A stretch of 64,000 nucleotides of DNA from Alnus glutinosa (Eukaryota > Streptophyta > Magnoliopsida > Fagales > Betulaceae): contig NC_084886.1 of NCBI RefSeq assembly GCF_958979055.1, forward strand, positions 374,501 through 438,500. Direction: 5' to 3'. Made by a program: the position numbers and the translations under genes. The notes under the pieces are model-generated. The model had not been told where the DNA came from and made no database searches. It worked only from the letters and a program-made list of their open reading frames with translations. Below are positions 11,526 through 22,930 of this stretch, one piece after another (the stretch's first letter is position 1; each line of letters starts with the position of its first letter).

Positions 11526-12374
11526 CGGTTCCAAAATGCTGTCAGGTTGCTGGTCCATTTGAGTTGGGTCTGGACTTTACAGTCCAGAAAGAAGGGGCCC
11601 GAATATCTTCTTGTTGATGTAGCCACTTTTTCTAACCTTGTTTTTCTGAAACAAATCAAACCCATCATGAAGCAAGTCATACGAATTTACAACTGTACAC
11701 CTGTATAATTCGTTATGTCTGTGCGTAGATCTAGTATATTCTCAACACCGATTTGGTGTGATTTAAATTCCGATTTATCATCACAATAATCTTTTTCTTC
11801 TTTTATAAACCCAATTATCTGTCTTGTAGTGCCAATAAAAAATATCAAAAATCAACAAGTATTAGAAGAGAAGCACCATTCCAACCAAAACTCATAGTAT
11901 AGTTGAAAGGCTTCATTTTTTTTTTTTTTACGAAGCGCTTGTAAACGGACAAGAGCACAATAATTATTGATCTTTGCCTCTTGTTGAAGAGAGTTTCAGA
12001 TCTGACACTCCAAAATTTCTCATTATTGGATTTCATCATAGCACATATAGTTATCCACACAATGAATTTCTTTCCACAATTTAACAAATCATAATGAAAA
12101 GAAAGGTATGGACTTATCTTGCGCATCCGCAGTGAAGAGTTTTGATTTTGTGTCGGTGGACGCAGATTGGGGGTCTTCATGAAGGAAACCATCGGCCGGT
12201 TTCAGCCATGAATTGTCGTGAAGTCATCATTGTGAATTTTGTACTTTTTTGTTGTTTCAAAAATAAGCTGAATCCATCATCACCGAGCAATTAGGTTCCG
12301 ATCCGTGATTTCAAACTTGACTTGATCGCGCAGTCACCGTTGCGGATTTATTTTTTCGTAAGAACGATTCATCG

Positions 12375-12392
12375 TTCCCACAGACGGCGCCA
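12375..12392 (-). promoter_or_regulatory. Primer-binding site of the LTR element
   Basis: Three bases inside the right LTR the minus strand reads TGGCGCCGTCTGTGGGAA. It starts with TGG, as required to pair with the CCA end of a tRNA, and matches the site found in many plant gypsy-type elements. It fixes the element's orientation. The exact primer tRNA is not determined. Confidence 0.7.
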
Positions 12393-12395
12393 AAC

Positions 12396-12995
12396 TGTTG
12401 GTACAGTTTCCGGTACGGTGACGTGTCGCCTTGTGATTTGTTGCCTTCCTCAATGTTCGTTCTCCTCGTAATCTGCAAAATAACAAACGGCTCGTCGGGG
12501 GTGCCGACCGGACCCCCACTCCGATGCCTAAGTCAGTTCAAACTTATTTTCTGGAAAATATCAGTAATCTCAAGAGTTCAGAGAATCTGCTTTTTAATAC
12601 CTGGCGTAGTAGTCTTATTTATAGGCTCACAGTTATAAAACTGCTAAAATACTTGGAGCATAATCTGATTAGGAGTATGAGTCCTAGATCACATAGTCTT
12701 TAATTTTATCTTTCTAATTAGGAGTCTGAGTCCTAGATCACATAGTCTTGAGTCTTATCTTCATAGAATTCAAATTGGGTAGTAGAGTCCAAACTGGATA
12801 TGACACTCTCTTTAGCTAATGTCATTCTATTAGGTACCTTATCCCATATTTGATGGGATAGAAGTCTATCTTGATATACTCGGGATATACGTCTTTTTGG
12901 AAATAACGAATGGTCTTATAAATTGGGTCTAATCTTGCTGGGCCGACCCGATGGGCTTGGCCCACATGTCTTTGGAGCTAATTATTTCTCCAACA
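12396..12995 (-). repeat. LTR (the element's upstream LTR)
   Basis: Identical to 3946-4545 over all 600 bases. In the element's own orientation this is the 5' LTR, adjacent to the primer-binding site. Its TATAAATA-like motif lies at about 12614-12625 on the minus strand, so any transcript would run against the RING gene. Confidence 0.95.
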
Positions 12996-13146
12996 GTTTT
13001 TATTGAAGTGTCTTGAACTGTCCGTAAAGTCTCATGTTTGCACATTGATCTGGGGGTGAAGATAGAATTATTTATTTATTTTGTCCCAATTGGTTGGTTT
13101 TGATGCTCAACAGCCAGTGCTCTGGATTTATCAGGAAAACATTAAG

Positions 13147-15802
13147 ATGGGTGCTTTTTGCTGCTGTCCATGTGATGGAGAACTGGAAGAATATGCTCTT
13201 CCAAGCAATTCGATATATAGGCACTGCTTATGCCTGAGATACTATTTCCACCAGCTATTTAGTGGGGTATGCAATTGAACATTTGAGCAACTAAACGTTT
13301 TGCCTTCTCAGCTTATATATGCATAGAAATGTTGGAACATTTTTTTTTTATTGGTTTAGTAGCGTTTCATTCCATGGCTGCTACAAATTACGAGTTAGGA
13401 ATCTTATGGTCAAATTGTAAAATTACATAATTTAGGAAAGAGATGAGAACAAGAAAGAGAGATAGAGGGAATTAAAGTGGTACGACCTATGGCCTACATC
13501 CACACATCGAAGCCTTTTATTTGGCTACATCTTTCCTTAATTCTTTTGATTGTATACAAGACTCTCTTTATAAAGAAATAGTCTAAACATTACAACTTTC
13601 TTCTACTTCTACATTAACAACAATAAATCTAATTTATCATCTTGTAACTCTTGTCTCTTGAATACTTGTAACTCTTATGACATTGTCTTTTGAGTTTTTA
13701 TAGCTCTTGTCTCAATACGCCATCGCAAATCCAACGGTAGATCATGGACGTTGAGGTTTGATCTTGAACATCAAAGGGCTAGAAAAAAAATTGCTACTAT
13801 GGCCTGAATTGGAACATCAGTTTCTATAACCGAAACTTGGAATGCAACGACTCTGGCCGGCATCGACTACTATGGCCGGGACTTGGACATCGGCGATTTT
13901 GGCCCGCATCGGCTACTATGGCCGAAATTTAGACTTTAGCAACTTTGGCCAGAAGCGGCTACTACGGCTAGAATTAGGCCAACTACGAGCACAAAACCTC
14001 TTTGAGCTCTCTCTTTTCTTTTCTTTTCTTTAACAATAGATAATTGGATGTGTAGTATTTGTTGGTAGAGGATACAATGGCAGTTCGGCATTTCATCTTG
14101 ACAAAGAAAAAAAAGAATTGGCACATGATCGAATACTGGTGTTAGCCTATAGCTCTGATACCATGTAAAATCACAAAATTTAGGAAAGAGATGAGAACAA
14201 GAAAGAGAGATAGAGATAATTAACGTGGTTCGACCTATAACCTACACAAATGTCTTAACTCACTAGCCCAAGACATTGCCACCAGGGCAGGGCATCTTTG
14301 CAAACTGGGTACTTCTGCATCCCTTGCTGATGGGTGGTCTACACTATGGTCCAAACTACATATACTTGTTATCTTTTATTTTGGAGGACTTTCCACATGT
14401 TCACAGAACTCATTGTGCTTGAGATAATGTATGAAATAGGCATGCTTTCTTGTGATTGCACTGTTAGTAAAATGACCAAAAAGCCTATGAAATGACAGAG
14501 AACCTGTAAAAAAAAAAAATGTGTTTTTCAATTTTGTTTTGGGGGTGGGAGATGAGGCCCCTGCCCCCCATGCATTCGTACCTGATGCTTTCTTCATGCG
14601 ATTACTATAATTAGTGGATCACAAGACCAGGTCTTTTGTTTTCATGGAGGGAAACCCCCTTCTATTTGGTGCTGTTTTTATTTCATATTATTTTCTTTTT
14701 GTAATCTTTTCTGTGTTTACCTTCTCCACCCTGCACATGCAGTATGGTGCAATGTTTCATAGGCTTGAAGGAAGGTCAACATCTTCACCAATCCAAGGAG
14801 CTTCTTTTACATCATCAGGGATCAGCACCGCTTTACCTGATAATACATCAAATGATATTCATCTCTCTGTGTCCAGACCAGTGGCTTCTGATTCTGATCA
14901 GAGGTACTCTCGTCTGCAACGTGATGGCTTGGTCTCTAGGCGTGATAAGTCAATGACGCATTTCCAAGAAGATTCTCAACCACTGAGGAGAAATATGAGC
15001 AGTTCTGGCACAGAGTCGTTGGGCTTTGGGAAGAAAAGAAATGGAGTTGAACCTGAAGAAGATGGTAAACTTGGCCATTCTGAGTCCTCAGAGAAGGCTT
15101 TGACAGCTAAAGTTGCATATGGACTAGCTTATATGCAACCATCTTCCGAAGATGAAGATGTCTGTCCTACATGTCTCGACGGTAATTAACTTGTTTGTGT
15201 GACAAAGTGGCTGATAAGAACCTGCCCTTGCTATTACAAGAATATACTTAGGTTCTGTTTTTCGGCCATAAGTATATTCTGCTCTAGTGATATTAGAAAA
15301 AGCAATTTCTTCGTGAACTCTTGAATTATTTTGATACTATTTGATTTGTTCGCTTGCAGAATATACTCCAGAAGATCCTAAAATAACGACACAATGTTCT
15401 CATCATTTTCACCTTGGTTGCATTTATGAATGGCTGGAAAGAAGTGAAAGTTGTCCAATCTGTGGCAAGGTATGCGCAGAATTGCTCCTGTAGAACAAAA
15501 ACATATATGGTATCAAAAGCATTTTTTCTACCCTCACAACTCTTTAATAAGAAGCTTCTGAAGTCAAGCACACAGTCGTGACTCATCTTCTTGCATGTTT
15601 AACACTCGATTAAGTTTATGATTCCGATATGTTCCATGAATAGATTCATTGATGTGGCCTAAGTTGTGTTTTTACGTGTGCACTCGAATGCATGTGAGTA
15701 GGTTTTACAGCTCTTGGTTCCTTTTTGTTTAATACTAGGTATATCTAACTTGCAATGCTTTTTCTGGAATGTCAGGAGATGGAGTTCTGTGAAAGCCCGT
15801 AA
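13147..15802 (+). CDS. RING-H2 E3 ubiquitin ligase, At3g02290-like
   Basis: Four coding exons: 13147-13266, 14743-15181, 15360-15469 and 15776-15802, all with GT-AG borders and matching phase, giving 231 residues. The start MGAFCCCPC has a glycine at position 2 and a cysteine cluster, so lipid anchoring to membranes is likely. The middle (about 41-175) is Ser-rich and probably disordered, with the family phrase RLQRDGLVSRR. The C-terminal RING-H2 has C181, C184, C199, H201, H204, C207, C218 and C221, the complete zinc-ligand set, so the protein should recruit an E2 and transfer ubiquitin. Family and length fit Arabidopsis At3g02290 and At5g15790. Exon 4 adds only eight residues, as in those relatives. 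The coding region looks intact. Its leader intron appears to hold the 9-kb LTR element, and intron 1 holds an older LTR relic. Confidence 0.9.
13417..14253 (-). mobile_element. Copia-type LTR relic inside RING intron 1
   Basis: About 85 bases starting TGTAAAATTAC at 13417 recur, diverged, at 14164. Immediately left of the second copy the minus strand reads TGGTATCAGAGC, the primer site complementary to initiator methionine tRNA used by plant copia elements. This defines a minus-strand LTR element with only a short interior. The repeats differ at several positions and the right one is cut short, so it is an old, broken copy. No coding region remains. Confidence 0.7.
13797..13985. repeat. 46-bp tandem repeat, about 3.5 units
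   Basis: Units start near GGCCGGCATCGACTAC, GGCCCGCATCGGCTAC and GGCCAGAAGCGGCTAC with 46-bp spacing. The repeat belongs to the short interior of the copia-type relic. Confidence 0.8.
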
Positions 15803-17189
15803 GTTTGTGGGTCTGGTTTCAAAGCAATAGAGCAAATATACATAGAGCGGCCATGAGCATCTGTAAATAAAAGTTCCCTCATCTTGTTTAAAGCAAGTTT
15901 GCACAGGAGAAATCCGTTGTTTGTATATCACATACATAAATCTTAATCTTCTATTACGTTTTGATTCTTAAATGTTTATGCTCCTTATCGTATAGTAAAT
16001 TGCTGACAAATGTTAAAATCATATTAGCTGATGATGAACATAGTTGTAATGGAGAAATTAGATCGGCTGGGCTCTTGTAGTTTGTGGCAGTTGCAACGTT
16101 GAAATTAGTTCCGGCATGAGAAATTTTCAGTTGCCATTGTTTGTGCCCTTAATTCCCTTACCAATTTTGTATTGATAGATAATATATTGCTGATGTACAA
16201 GAGGCCATTTGGAGGTCGGGAGCAGCTCACCTCCGGTTGAGTTGGCTCCCCCCATTTCTTCTAATCTGTGGCTTTTTAAATTTTGCCACGTTGCTAAATG
16301 AAATGTAAGGGTCCAAAATAGTGGAGAATAGTTTAGTCTAACCCCACTGAACTCCCTCAAACCAATTACCCATTATTTTTCCTCTTCCTCTGCCCACCAT
16401 CATTGACCACCACTATAGACATTTAAAGACACGTGCCAGTTTACAAACAAAATACAGCCTTAAAAATTGGTTTGGTAAAAAAAGGTAATGACTCGTACTC
16501 CCCATTTCATGAGCTATTTAATAGTTAGGATTTAATGATGCATTGGATTAGGATTCTCTCCATTTCATAGGCTATTTAATAGTTAAGATTTAATTATGTA
16601 TTAAACGGTGTAAATGATGTCACACCTGTCCTCAATGATGACTTTTTTTTTTGGAATATATTCTCGGTGATTGCTTAAAAGGCAAAATCATGTCACCCAA
16701 AAAAAAAAAAAAAAAAAGGCAATATCATAACAATACAAATTCGGGTTATCATAGTAATATTACTTTTATTTTTGCGGCACCAAATTTTTTTTTTTTAAAG
16801 GATGACGACCAATATTTATCTCATTATCCCGATATGAACTTGAGAGTATTCAATCCTTGTAAAAGGAAGGACAAAATTGTCTAAAGAATTATGAAAGGAT
16901 AATTTTGTCTTATTTTTACAAAAACTTGATATTCTCTAGTTCATTTAAAATGGACCGAAGAAGATTCGTTTCCGATAAGGTGATACATTTTCCTTAATCT
17001 TCTTAAATTAATTCGTTGCACTCTTTTATTCAACAAAGTTATCAGAAAAGTCCCCAGGATTTTTTTTATAAAAAAAATGCTTAGAATTTAGCCTTCTCTT
17101 TTAATGAATTATTATTGTTATTTTTTTTTTTTTAATTTCTGATGTTGGTCAAAAAACTGTTCTAACTATATATCGCACCCATATATATC

Positions 17190-17437
17190 GGGCTTGTTTG
17201 GCAAAGGAAGGAGAATTCTCATTTCCCTTCCTCACTTATCCTAAAAATAATTAACTTTAAAACATTTCAATTTTATATCACCTCAATAATTTTTTTTTAT
17301 TTAAATAAAAAAAATTCACTACAATACAAATTTCTTTTACTTTTCCATACAAATTCTTTTTACTTTATATCACATCTATCGATTCTAACTCTCACTACCA
17401 ATTCCCCTTCCTTCCCCTTTCCTTACCAAACAAGCCC
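17190..17437. mobile_element. MITE with GGGCTTGTTTGG terminal inverted repeats
   Basis: The left end reads GGGCTTGTTTGGCAAAGGAA. The right end, reverse-complemented, reads GGGCTTGTTTGGTAAGGAAA. The 248-bp element is flanked by ATC on both sides, a possible 3-bp target duplication. It is too short to encode anything. The superfamily is unclear. Confidence 0.75.
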
Positions 17438-17611
17438 ATCAATTGTCGGACAAAACAGCAGTGATAAAAAGACCATGCAGTAATTAATCTGTAATATGTG
17501 ACAAAGCTAGGGATTGGCCGTTGCTAGTGCGAAACCCATATATGGAGAAGATCGAAAGCAACATGGAGCATGCATTTAAGGATGCAACATCCTTGACTTT
17601 CGAAAGATATT

Positions 17612-17785
17612 GACGTCTAACCATATTTCACACTCAGATTAATCAACCTATACCACTTGGTTGCATTATACTAGCTGTGAGAGAGAGGGAGAGGGAGAGG
17701 GAGAGAGAGAGATCAGATGTCTAACCATATTTCACAATGATCAAGTTAAGCAGCCTGCCCCTTGGTTTTATTACGTACAGTAGCT

Positions 17786-17818
<33 letters not shown>
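17612..17818. repeat. Imperfect ~105-bp tandem duplication ending in GA and GACA microsatellites
   Basis: TCTAACCATATTTCACA occurs near 17617 and 17720, each followed by a CTTGGTT segment and a GAGAGA run. The second copy ends in (GACA)n at about 17794-17818. This looks like a local duplication with unstable simple repeats, upstream of NPF6.1. Confidence 0.7.
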
Positions 17819-18298
17819 GCTGAGGCCGAGAGAGAGATGGATGCCTAATATATTTAATTTTTTTGCTATATCCATTTATTGCGTTTAAATCGTCTTATAT
17901 GAGACTTCACGGGTTGGGTGGATCCCCGGCCTTTATTATTGTGATGGCTATTTTGGGTTCAATTTGCTGGCTAACTGTCCCGATAAGAAGACTTCTTTCA
18001 CTGGTGAATATGCATATATAATATAGCTCTTCACATATGCAGAGTTCGGTGAACGGTCACACTAAAACTTCATAGACTGTTCCACTGTAAGGCTATGCAG
18101 CTTGTTTCTTACTATTTACGAATGATATTTCTCTTTTGTTTTTAACTCGCACTTTGTTCTCTCAACAAAAGAAACCTCGCGCGGCTTTCGTAGGAGTTGG
18201 AACTTGGTGATCTTTCATAAGTTTCTAAATTGTTACTAAACTTCAGAATTTCTAAAACTTTTATGGTGTTTGGGTTTTTCCAGGAAGTTGAGGAATTA

Positions 18299-20801
18299 AT
18301 GGGTGCCAGAGAAATCAAGTCACCTGAAGTTGGGCTTGAGACACCAACTACTTTGGATGGAAATTCTGACTCCGTTCAGAGAAAGAAGCTTGGAATCTTT
18401 TTCATTGAATCTGATGATAGGCGGACGGCATTCGGGCGTGGCTATACCGGGGGTACTACACCGGTTAACATCCATGGAAAACCTATTGCTGATCTTTCGA
18501 AGACGGGTGGCTGGATTGCCGCCTTCTTCATATTCGGTAAACAACTTAAAATTTCTGTTCCTTTGTAGTCCTCTTCTTTGGTTGCTGGGCAAACTCTGGA
18601 AAAGAAAATGAAAATGACTTATATATCTTATGTTGTTTGCTGTTGTTGTCGTTAACAAATGAAGAATCCCCCCAGGTTTAATTCAAATAGATGCGTAAAT
18701 TAAGCCAAGTTGAGGAGTTCTGCGAGTGTGTTTTTGTGCGTTGCATTTGGCCAAAGAATTATGGGATATGATTAGTTGTAGTGAGCTTGAATCTTTGTTT
18801 GTCCAGGGAATGAGATGGCGGAGAGAATGGCTTATTTTGGCCTTTCGGTGAATATGGTGGCCTTTATGTTCTATGTAATGCATAGACCCTTTGCCAGTTC
18901 ATCAAATGCTGTAAACAATTTCCTAGGAATATCGCAGGTATCCTCTGTCCTTGGTGGTTTTCTTGCTGATGCATATCTCGGACGATATTGGACAATAGCA
19001 ATCTTCACGACAATCTATCTTGCGGTAGGATTTGCACTGTATGAACCCATGTATATGAAATGATATTGAACATATATAATTGATTTATCTTTTTCCCAAT
19101 CAATGGCTACGGCTACAGAGTTGTTATGTTTTCGTATACCGAAGTTATTTGGCTGATTGTAATTATGAAATTCTTGTTTTATTTTCTTTCATGGAGGGTT
19201 TGATAGGAATAACCCTATGTGCAACAATGAGCATCTTTGTGCCAAACCAAGATCATTGTGATCAGCTATCCCTCTTGTTAGGCAATTGTCAACCTGCAAA
19301 ACAATGGCAGATGATTTACCTCTACACCGTCCTTTATGTGACTGCATTTGGAGCTGCAGGTATAAGGCCATGTGTTTCTTCTTTTGGGGCTGATCAGTTT
19401 GATGAAACAAGTAAAGATTACAAAGCTCACCTGGATAGGTTTTTCAACTTTTTCTATCTTTCTGTTACTGTTGGGGCAATTGTGGCCTTCACCGCTGTAG
19501 TATACATTCAAATGAAACATGGATGGGGATCTGCCTTTGGCTCACTGGCAATAGCTATGGGCATATCAAACGTGGTATTCTTTATTGGCACTCCTCTGTA
19601 TAGGCATCGGTTGCCAGGAGGCAGCCCTCTCACACGGGTTGCCCAAGTCTTGGTTGCTGCATTCGGGAAGAGAAAAGCCTCATTCTCTAGCAGTGAGTTA
19701 ATAGGCTTGTACGAGGTTCGTGGCAAACAATCTGCAATAAAGGGTAGCCGAAAGATAGCTCACACTGATGATTTTAGGTACAGCAGACCCTTCCTTTCCA
19801 TTATATTCCCAGCTACTTCCTGCTAGATCTTTTAAATTTCCTGTTCTGGTCCATAAATTGTTACCAATATTTCATTAATATGAGTAAATGATATCTGGGG
19901 CTATGTGGGCAGATGTTTGGACAAGGCAGCGTTGCAGCTGGAAGAAGATGGTGCTGATCCGAGTCCTTGGAGGCTTTGCACTGTGAGTCAAGTAGAGGAG
20001 GTCAAGATCCTTTTAAAACTAATCCCCATACCAGCTTGCACGATAATGCTGAACGTAATCTTAACAGAGTTTTTGACTCTCTCAGTGCAACAAGCCTATA
20101 CTCTAAATACCCACATGGGTCATCTGAAGCTCCCCGTAACGTGCATGCCCGTATTTCCTGGCCTCAGCATATTTTTCATATTGTCTCTCTATTACTCCAC
20201 ATTTGTCCCATTATCGAGACGCTTCACTGGTCATCCTCATGGAGCTTCTCAGCTTCAACGGATAGGCATTGGTCTGGTAGTTTCAATTCTTTCTGTGGCA
20301 TGGGCTGGAGTTTTTGAATGGTTCCGCAGAAGTTATGCAGTAAAACATGGGTTTGAGATGAGTTTCTTAACTCAGATGCCCAACCTAAGTGCATACTGGT
20401 TGTTGATTCAATATTGCCTGATTGGCATAGCTGAAGTATTTTCCGTAGTGGGATTACTAGAATTCCTATATGAGGAAGCCCCAGATGCCATGAAGAGCAT
20501 AGGATCTGCTTATGCTGCTCTAGCCGGTGGTTTAGGTTGCTTTGCAGCCACTATATTGAACAGCATCATCAAATCCGTTACAGGGAACGCAGAAAAAGGG
20601 CAGCCATCATGGTTGTCCCAAAACATAAACACCGGGAGATTTGATTATTTGTACTGGCTGCTTACAGTTTTGAGTCTAATCAATTTCTGTGCTTTTCTAT
20701 ATTCAGCACATAAATACCAGTACAGAGCAGCTCATGATAAACTTGAGATGGGGGGGAAGCGGGATGTATCCAACAAAAGGAACACCCCTTCGGTGGGCTA
20801 A
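18299..20801 (+). CDS. NPF6.1: NRT1/PTR family (NPF) transporter, NPF6.1-like
   Basis: Four exons: 18299-18536, 18807-19024, 19197-19777 and 19913-20801, all GT-AG and in phase, giving 641 residues. The protein is a 12-helix major facilitator of the proton-coupled POT/NPF family in a cell membrane. Visible features are a long cytosolic N-terminus with IESDDRRTAFGRGYTGGTTP, the proton-coupling motif ExxER (E82, E85, R86 in NEMAERMAYFG), YLGRYWTIA, and GIRPCVSSFGADQFDE. The sequence closely follows what I recall of Arabidopsis At5g13400 (NPF6.1), sister to the nitrate transceptor group, though the substrate of NPF6.1 itself is not clear. No breaks are seen. A leader intron ending at about 18284 is likely. 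Confidence 0.92.
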
Positions 20802-21888
20802 ATAGGGGAGCATTAGTTGGATAGGTGCCATTTTTCCCATGTATAATTTTCCTCTTCATGGATTTTGTATTTGAAAAGAGTCACTTTTCTATGTAAGCAA
20901 TCATCATGTAGTAGATGAAAGGCAGTTTTCTATTTGTCGTAGTTTTTGACACCCAATGTGAATATAGACCCCAATTCCTCATCGAAGGAAAGAATCTCAA
21001 AACTATTTTCTTTGACTTTCGGCTGGCTTCACAACATCCCAGCAAATTCCTGAGCTAGAGCCTGTGAAGCATTAACGGTGAGAAGCTAGTTCGTAGCATA
21101 AGCCCATCCACCCTTTCTTTAGGAGTCTACATGGGGCACCCATTTACTACTGGTGGCTCATCCTACCTGCTTGCTTTAAGAGCACATGGGGCTGCCATTT
21201 CTCGCCCTGTGAATTCAAGACAGGCCAATTAATATATCCCTGTCCAGGCAAACCAATTGACTTAAAAGCAATCTCAAAATTAGTAGGCGGAGGTTTTATT
21301 CAAGCGATTGGGTAGGTGATGTACTGCTCGCGTAAGAACTGAATCTATCAACCGAAAGTAGAAGCCTTTACTTTTCTTTTCTTTTTTGAAAAGAGTAGAA
21401 GCCTTTACTAATAGACATTCAATGAACGAAAAGAAGAAACTAAAAAGATTTTGTCCTGTTGTTTGGACCTGAGACATATAACCGGTCTGTCTTTTCAGCT
21501 ATTAGATTTGGGCCGCGGAGCAGTCCAAACAGTGTGCCATCAAAATACTGTCAGTTCTCGACTGTTAGATTCAGGCCAAAATAGGCCCATAAAGAGTATT
21601 CAAAAGGCCATGTCCGTCTCCTAGAATCCACAACGTATGACTTCCTCGCAAATAAATTTGGGCCTCATAATTAAATCCGAAAGGGAGACGAAACGGACCG
21701 GAACTATTTGGTTTGGATTAACACGTGTTGCAATCCCCCTAATTAATATCACAATCCCAAATCCTAAAAGGAAACAACTAAAACCCGGAACAGACGGTAG
21801 CTTATTTGGCTTGGAGTATTTATGTGTTGCAACCCCATTGGTCAATACCACACTACGAATCCTGAAAGGAGACTAGCTCAAGGACGTG
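20802..21888. other. Intergenic: NPF6.1 3' end and DUF295 promoter
   Basis: The first ~150 bases are NPF6.1 3' untranslated sequence. No gene is seen in the rest. A diverged duplication of about 70 bp lies at 21708-21777 and 21803-21872 (shared TGTTGCAA, CCTAAAAGGA versus CCTGAAAGGA), just upstream of the DUF295 TATA box. Confidence 0.6.
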
Positions 21889-21897
21889 TATATATAA
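21889..21897 (+). promoter_or_regulatory. TATA box of the DUF295 gene
   Basis: TATATATAA lies 64 bases before the first in-frame ATG (21953), which would place transcription start near 21920. Confidence 0.6.
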
Positions 21898-21952
21898 ACA
21901 AATAACAGAAGCAGCGAATGCACAGTTTTGTGATTGCGAAGATATCCAAGCA

Positions 21953-22930
21953 TTGATCTTATTTTTCTCTACACTCATGGGTGCTATTTTCGATACTGCA
22001 GAAGAAGAATCCAACACCAACGACAGCAAGAATGTTGGGTCTCCAACAAAGCCACCATTGTTATTCTTACTGGGAGAAATCTCCGGGGACACCAAGCATG
22101 GCTTCTTCGACCCAGTCCGAAGGACCTTCGACATCGTTCACCTTCAAGAGCTTGAATGTCAGGCAGAGTGTCTTGCTTCTCGATACGGTTGGCTACTCAT
22201 ATTATCAAGAGAAACCTCTTCTCTTTTTTTCTTCAACCCCTTAATACGTCAAAGAATCGACCTCCCATATAGCAATCGCATTATCAATGCCGCGGCATTC
22301 TCTGCCCCCCCTACTTCCCCTAGTTGCACTGTATATGCAATTAAATCGTCTACTTTCAATGATGCATGCGAGCTTCACGTCGACACTTTTCTTATGGGGG
22401 GTCAGGAGAGTTGGATCCCCCATGCATATAAATTTAATACAAAGCCTCTCATCATAAGTAATGTTATTCAAACAGTTTGTAGCAAGGAGGTGTTGTACTG
22501 TGTGGATTCATGCGGAAGAGTCGGTACTTTTGATGTGAAGGATGGGAGTTGGAACCTTATTCTGAGCAAGGAGTTTCAGAAGGTTTGCATCTCTTTTCTG
22601 GTGGAATTCAATGGAGAGATATTTGCAGGAAAGAAAGGAGCTTGTGGTGTTATTGAAAAGCTTTATAAATTGAATCTTGAACATGGGATGGCGGCTTGGG
22701 AGGAGGAGGAGGACTTGGGTGATATCTCAGTGTTTCTTGCTCCATATGGGTCTTGTTGTCATGTGTTGGCGCTGAATGAAAAGACGAAGAAGAAGCTTTT
22801 TGTTGCCAACTATGGACCCGAATCGAAGTGCGTCGTCTACAACGTTGTTGGAAGGGACTACAAGAAGGCTCAAAGGTTTATTGGCGAATCTTTCAGTTGG
22901 TGGTACACTCCGGTTTGGATTGAAAGGTGA
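21953..22930 (+). CDS. Intronless DUF295 (KIB/F-box-associated beta-propeller) protein
   Basis: A single open frame of 325 residues, or 317 if the ATG at 21977 (MGAIFDTAEEE) is used; I think the latter equally likely. Typical DUF295 phrases are present: CLASRYGWLLIL, FFFNPLIRQRIDLP near residues 70-100, VLYCVDSCGRVGTFD near 185, and LVEFNGEIFAG near 220. DUF295 forms a kelch-like beta-propeller that usually follows an F-box and presents substrates to SCF ubiquitin ligases. Here no F-box is visible at the N-terminus and none lies upstream in frame, so it is an F-box-less member of the type found in large lineage-specific clusters in plants. Function is unknown. The frame is intact and the TATA box is well placed, so it may be expressed. 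Confidence 0.75.
   Translation: MILFFSTLMGAIFDTAEEESNTNDSKNVGSPTKPPLLFLLGEISGDTKHGFFDPVRRTFDIVHLQELECQAECLASRYGWLLILSRETSSLFFFNPLIRQRIDLPYSNRIINAAAFSAPPTSPSCTVYAIKSSTFNDACELHVDTFLMGGQESWIPHAYKFNTKPLIISNVIQTVCSKEVLYCVDSCGRVGTFDVKDGSWNLILSKEFQKVCISFLVEFNGEIFAGKKGACGVIEKLYKLNLEHGMAAWEEEEDLGDISVFLAPYGSCCHVLALNEKTKKKLFVANYGPESKCVVYNVVGRDYKKAQRFIGESFSWWYTPVWIER

Larger units (their letters stand above)
3941..13000 (-). mobile_element. Complete-ended, non-autonomous (LARD-like) LTR retrotransposon with identical LTRs
   Basis: Two 600-bp direct repeats (3946-4545 and 12396-12995) start TGTTGG and end CCAACA. They are flanked by a perfect 5-bp target duplication GTTTT (3941-3945 and 12996-13000). Comparing them line by line I found no difference, so insertion was very recent, probably below about 0.1 million years at usual plant LTR rates. 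A primer-binding-like site beside the right LTR and a purine tract beside the left LTR set the element on the minus strand. The 7.85-kb interior has no recognisable gag, protease, integrase or reverse transcriptase. Instead it holds three tandem arrays, a GC-rich duplicated block and a 30-plus T tract at about 10503. The primer site resembles that of plant Ty3/gypsy relatives, but family placement is an inference. It looks structurally whole at the ends and would depend on an autonomous partner. Confidence 0.93.
15803..18298. other. Intergenic region between RING and NPF6.1
   Basis: It starts with the RING 3' untranslated region. A tandem duplication of about 65 bp lies near 16500-16610 (shared GCTATTTAATAGTTA). 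AT-rich DNA with long A and T runs follows, then a MITE at 17190-17437 and a duplication with microsatellites at 17612-17818. The last 200 bases are probably the NPF6.1 leader, with an acceptor-like TTTTTCCAG at 18276-18284. No further gene is seen. Confidence 0.6.

Noticed and set aside
14255-14400. Short coding-like stretch (CKLGTSASLADGWSTLWSKL) in RING intron 1
   Set aside because: It has no splice sites that fit the RING phase and no family match. It may be random intron sequence or a fragment of another gene.
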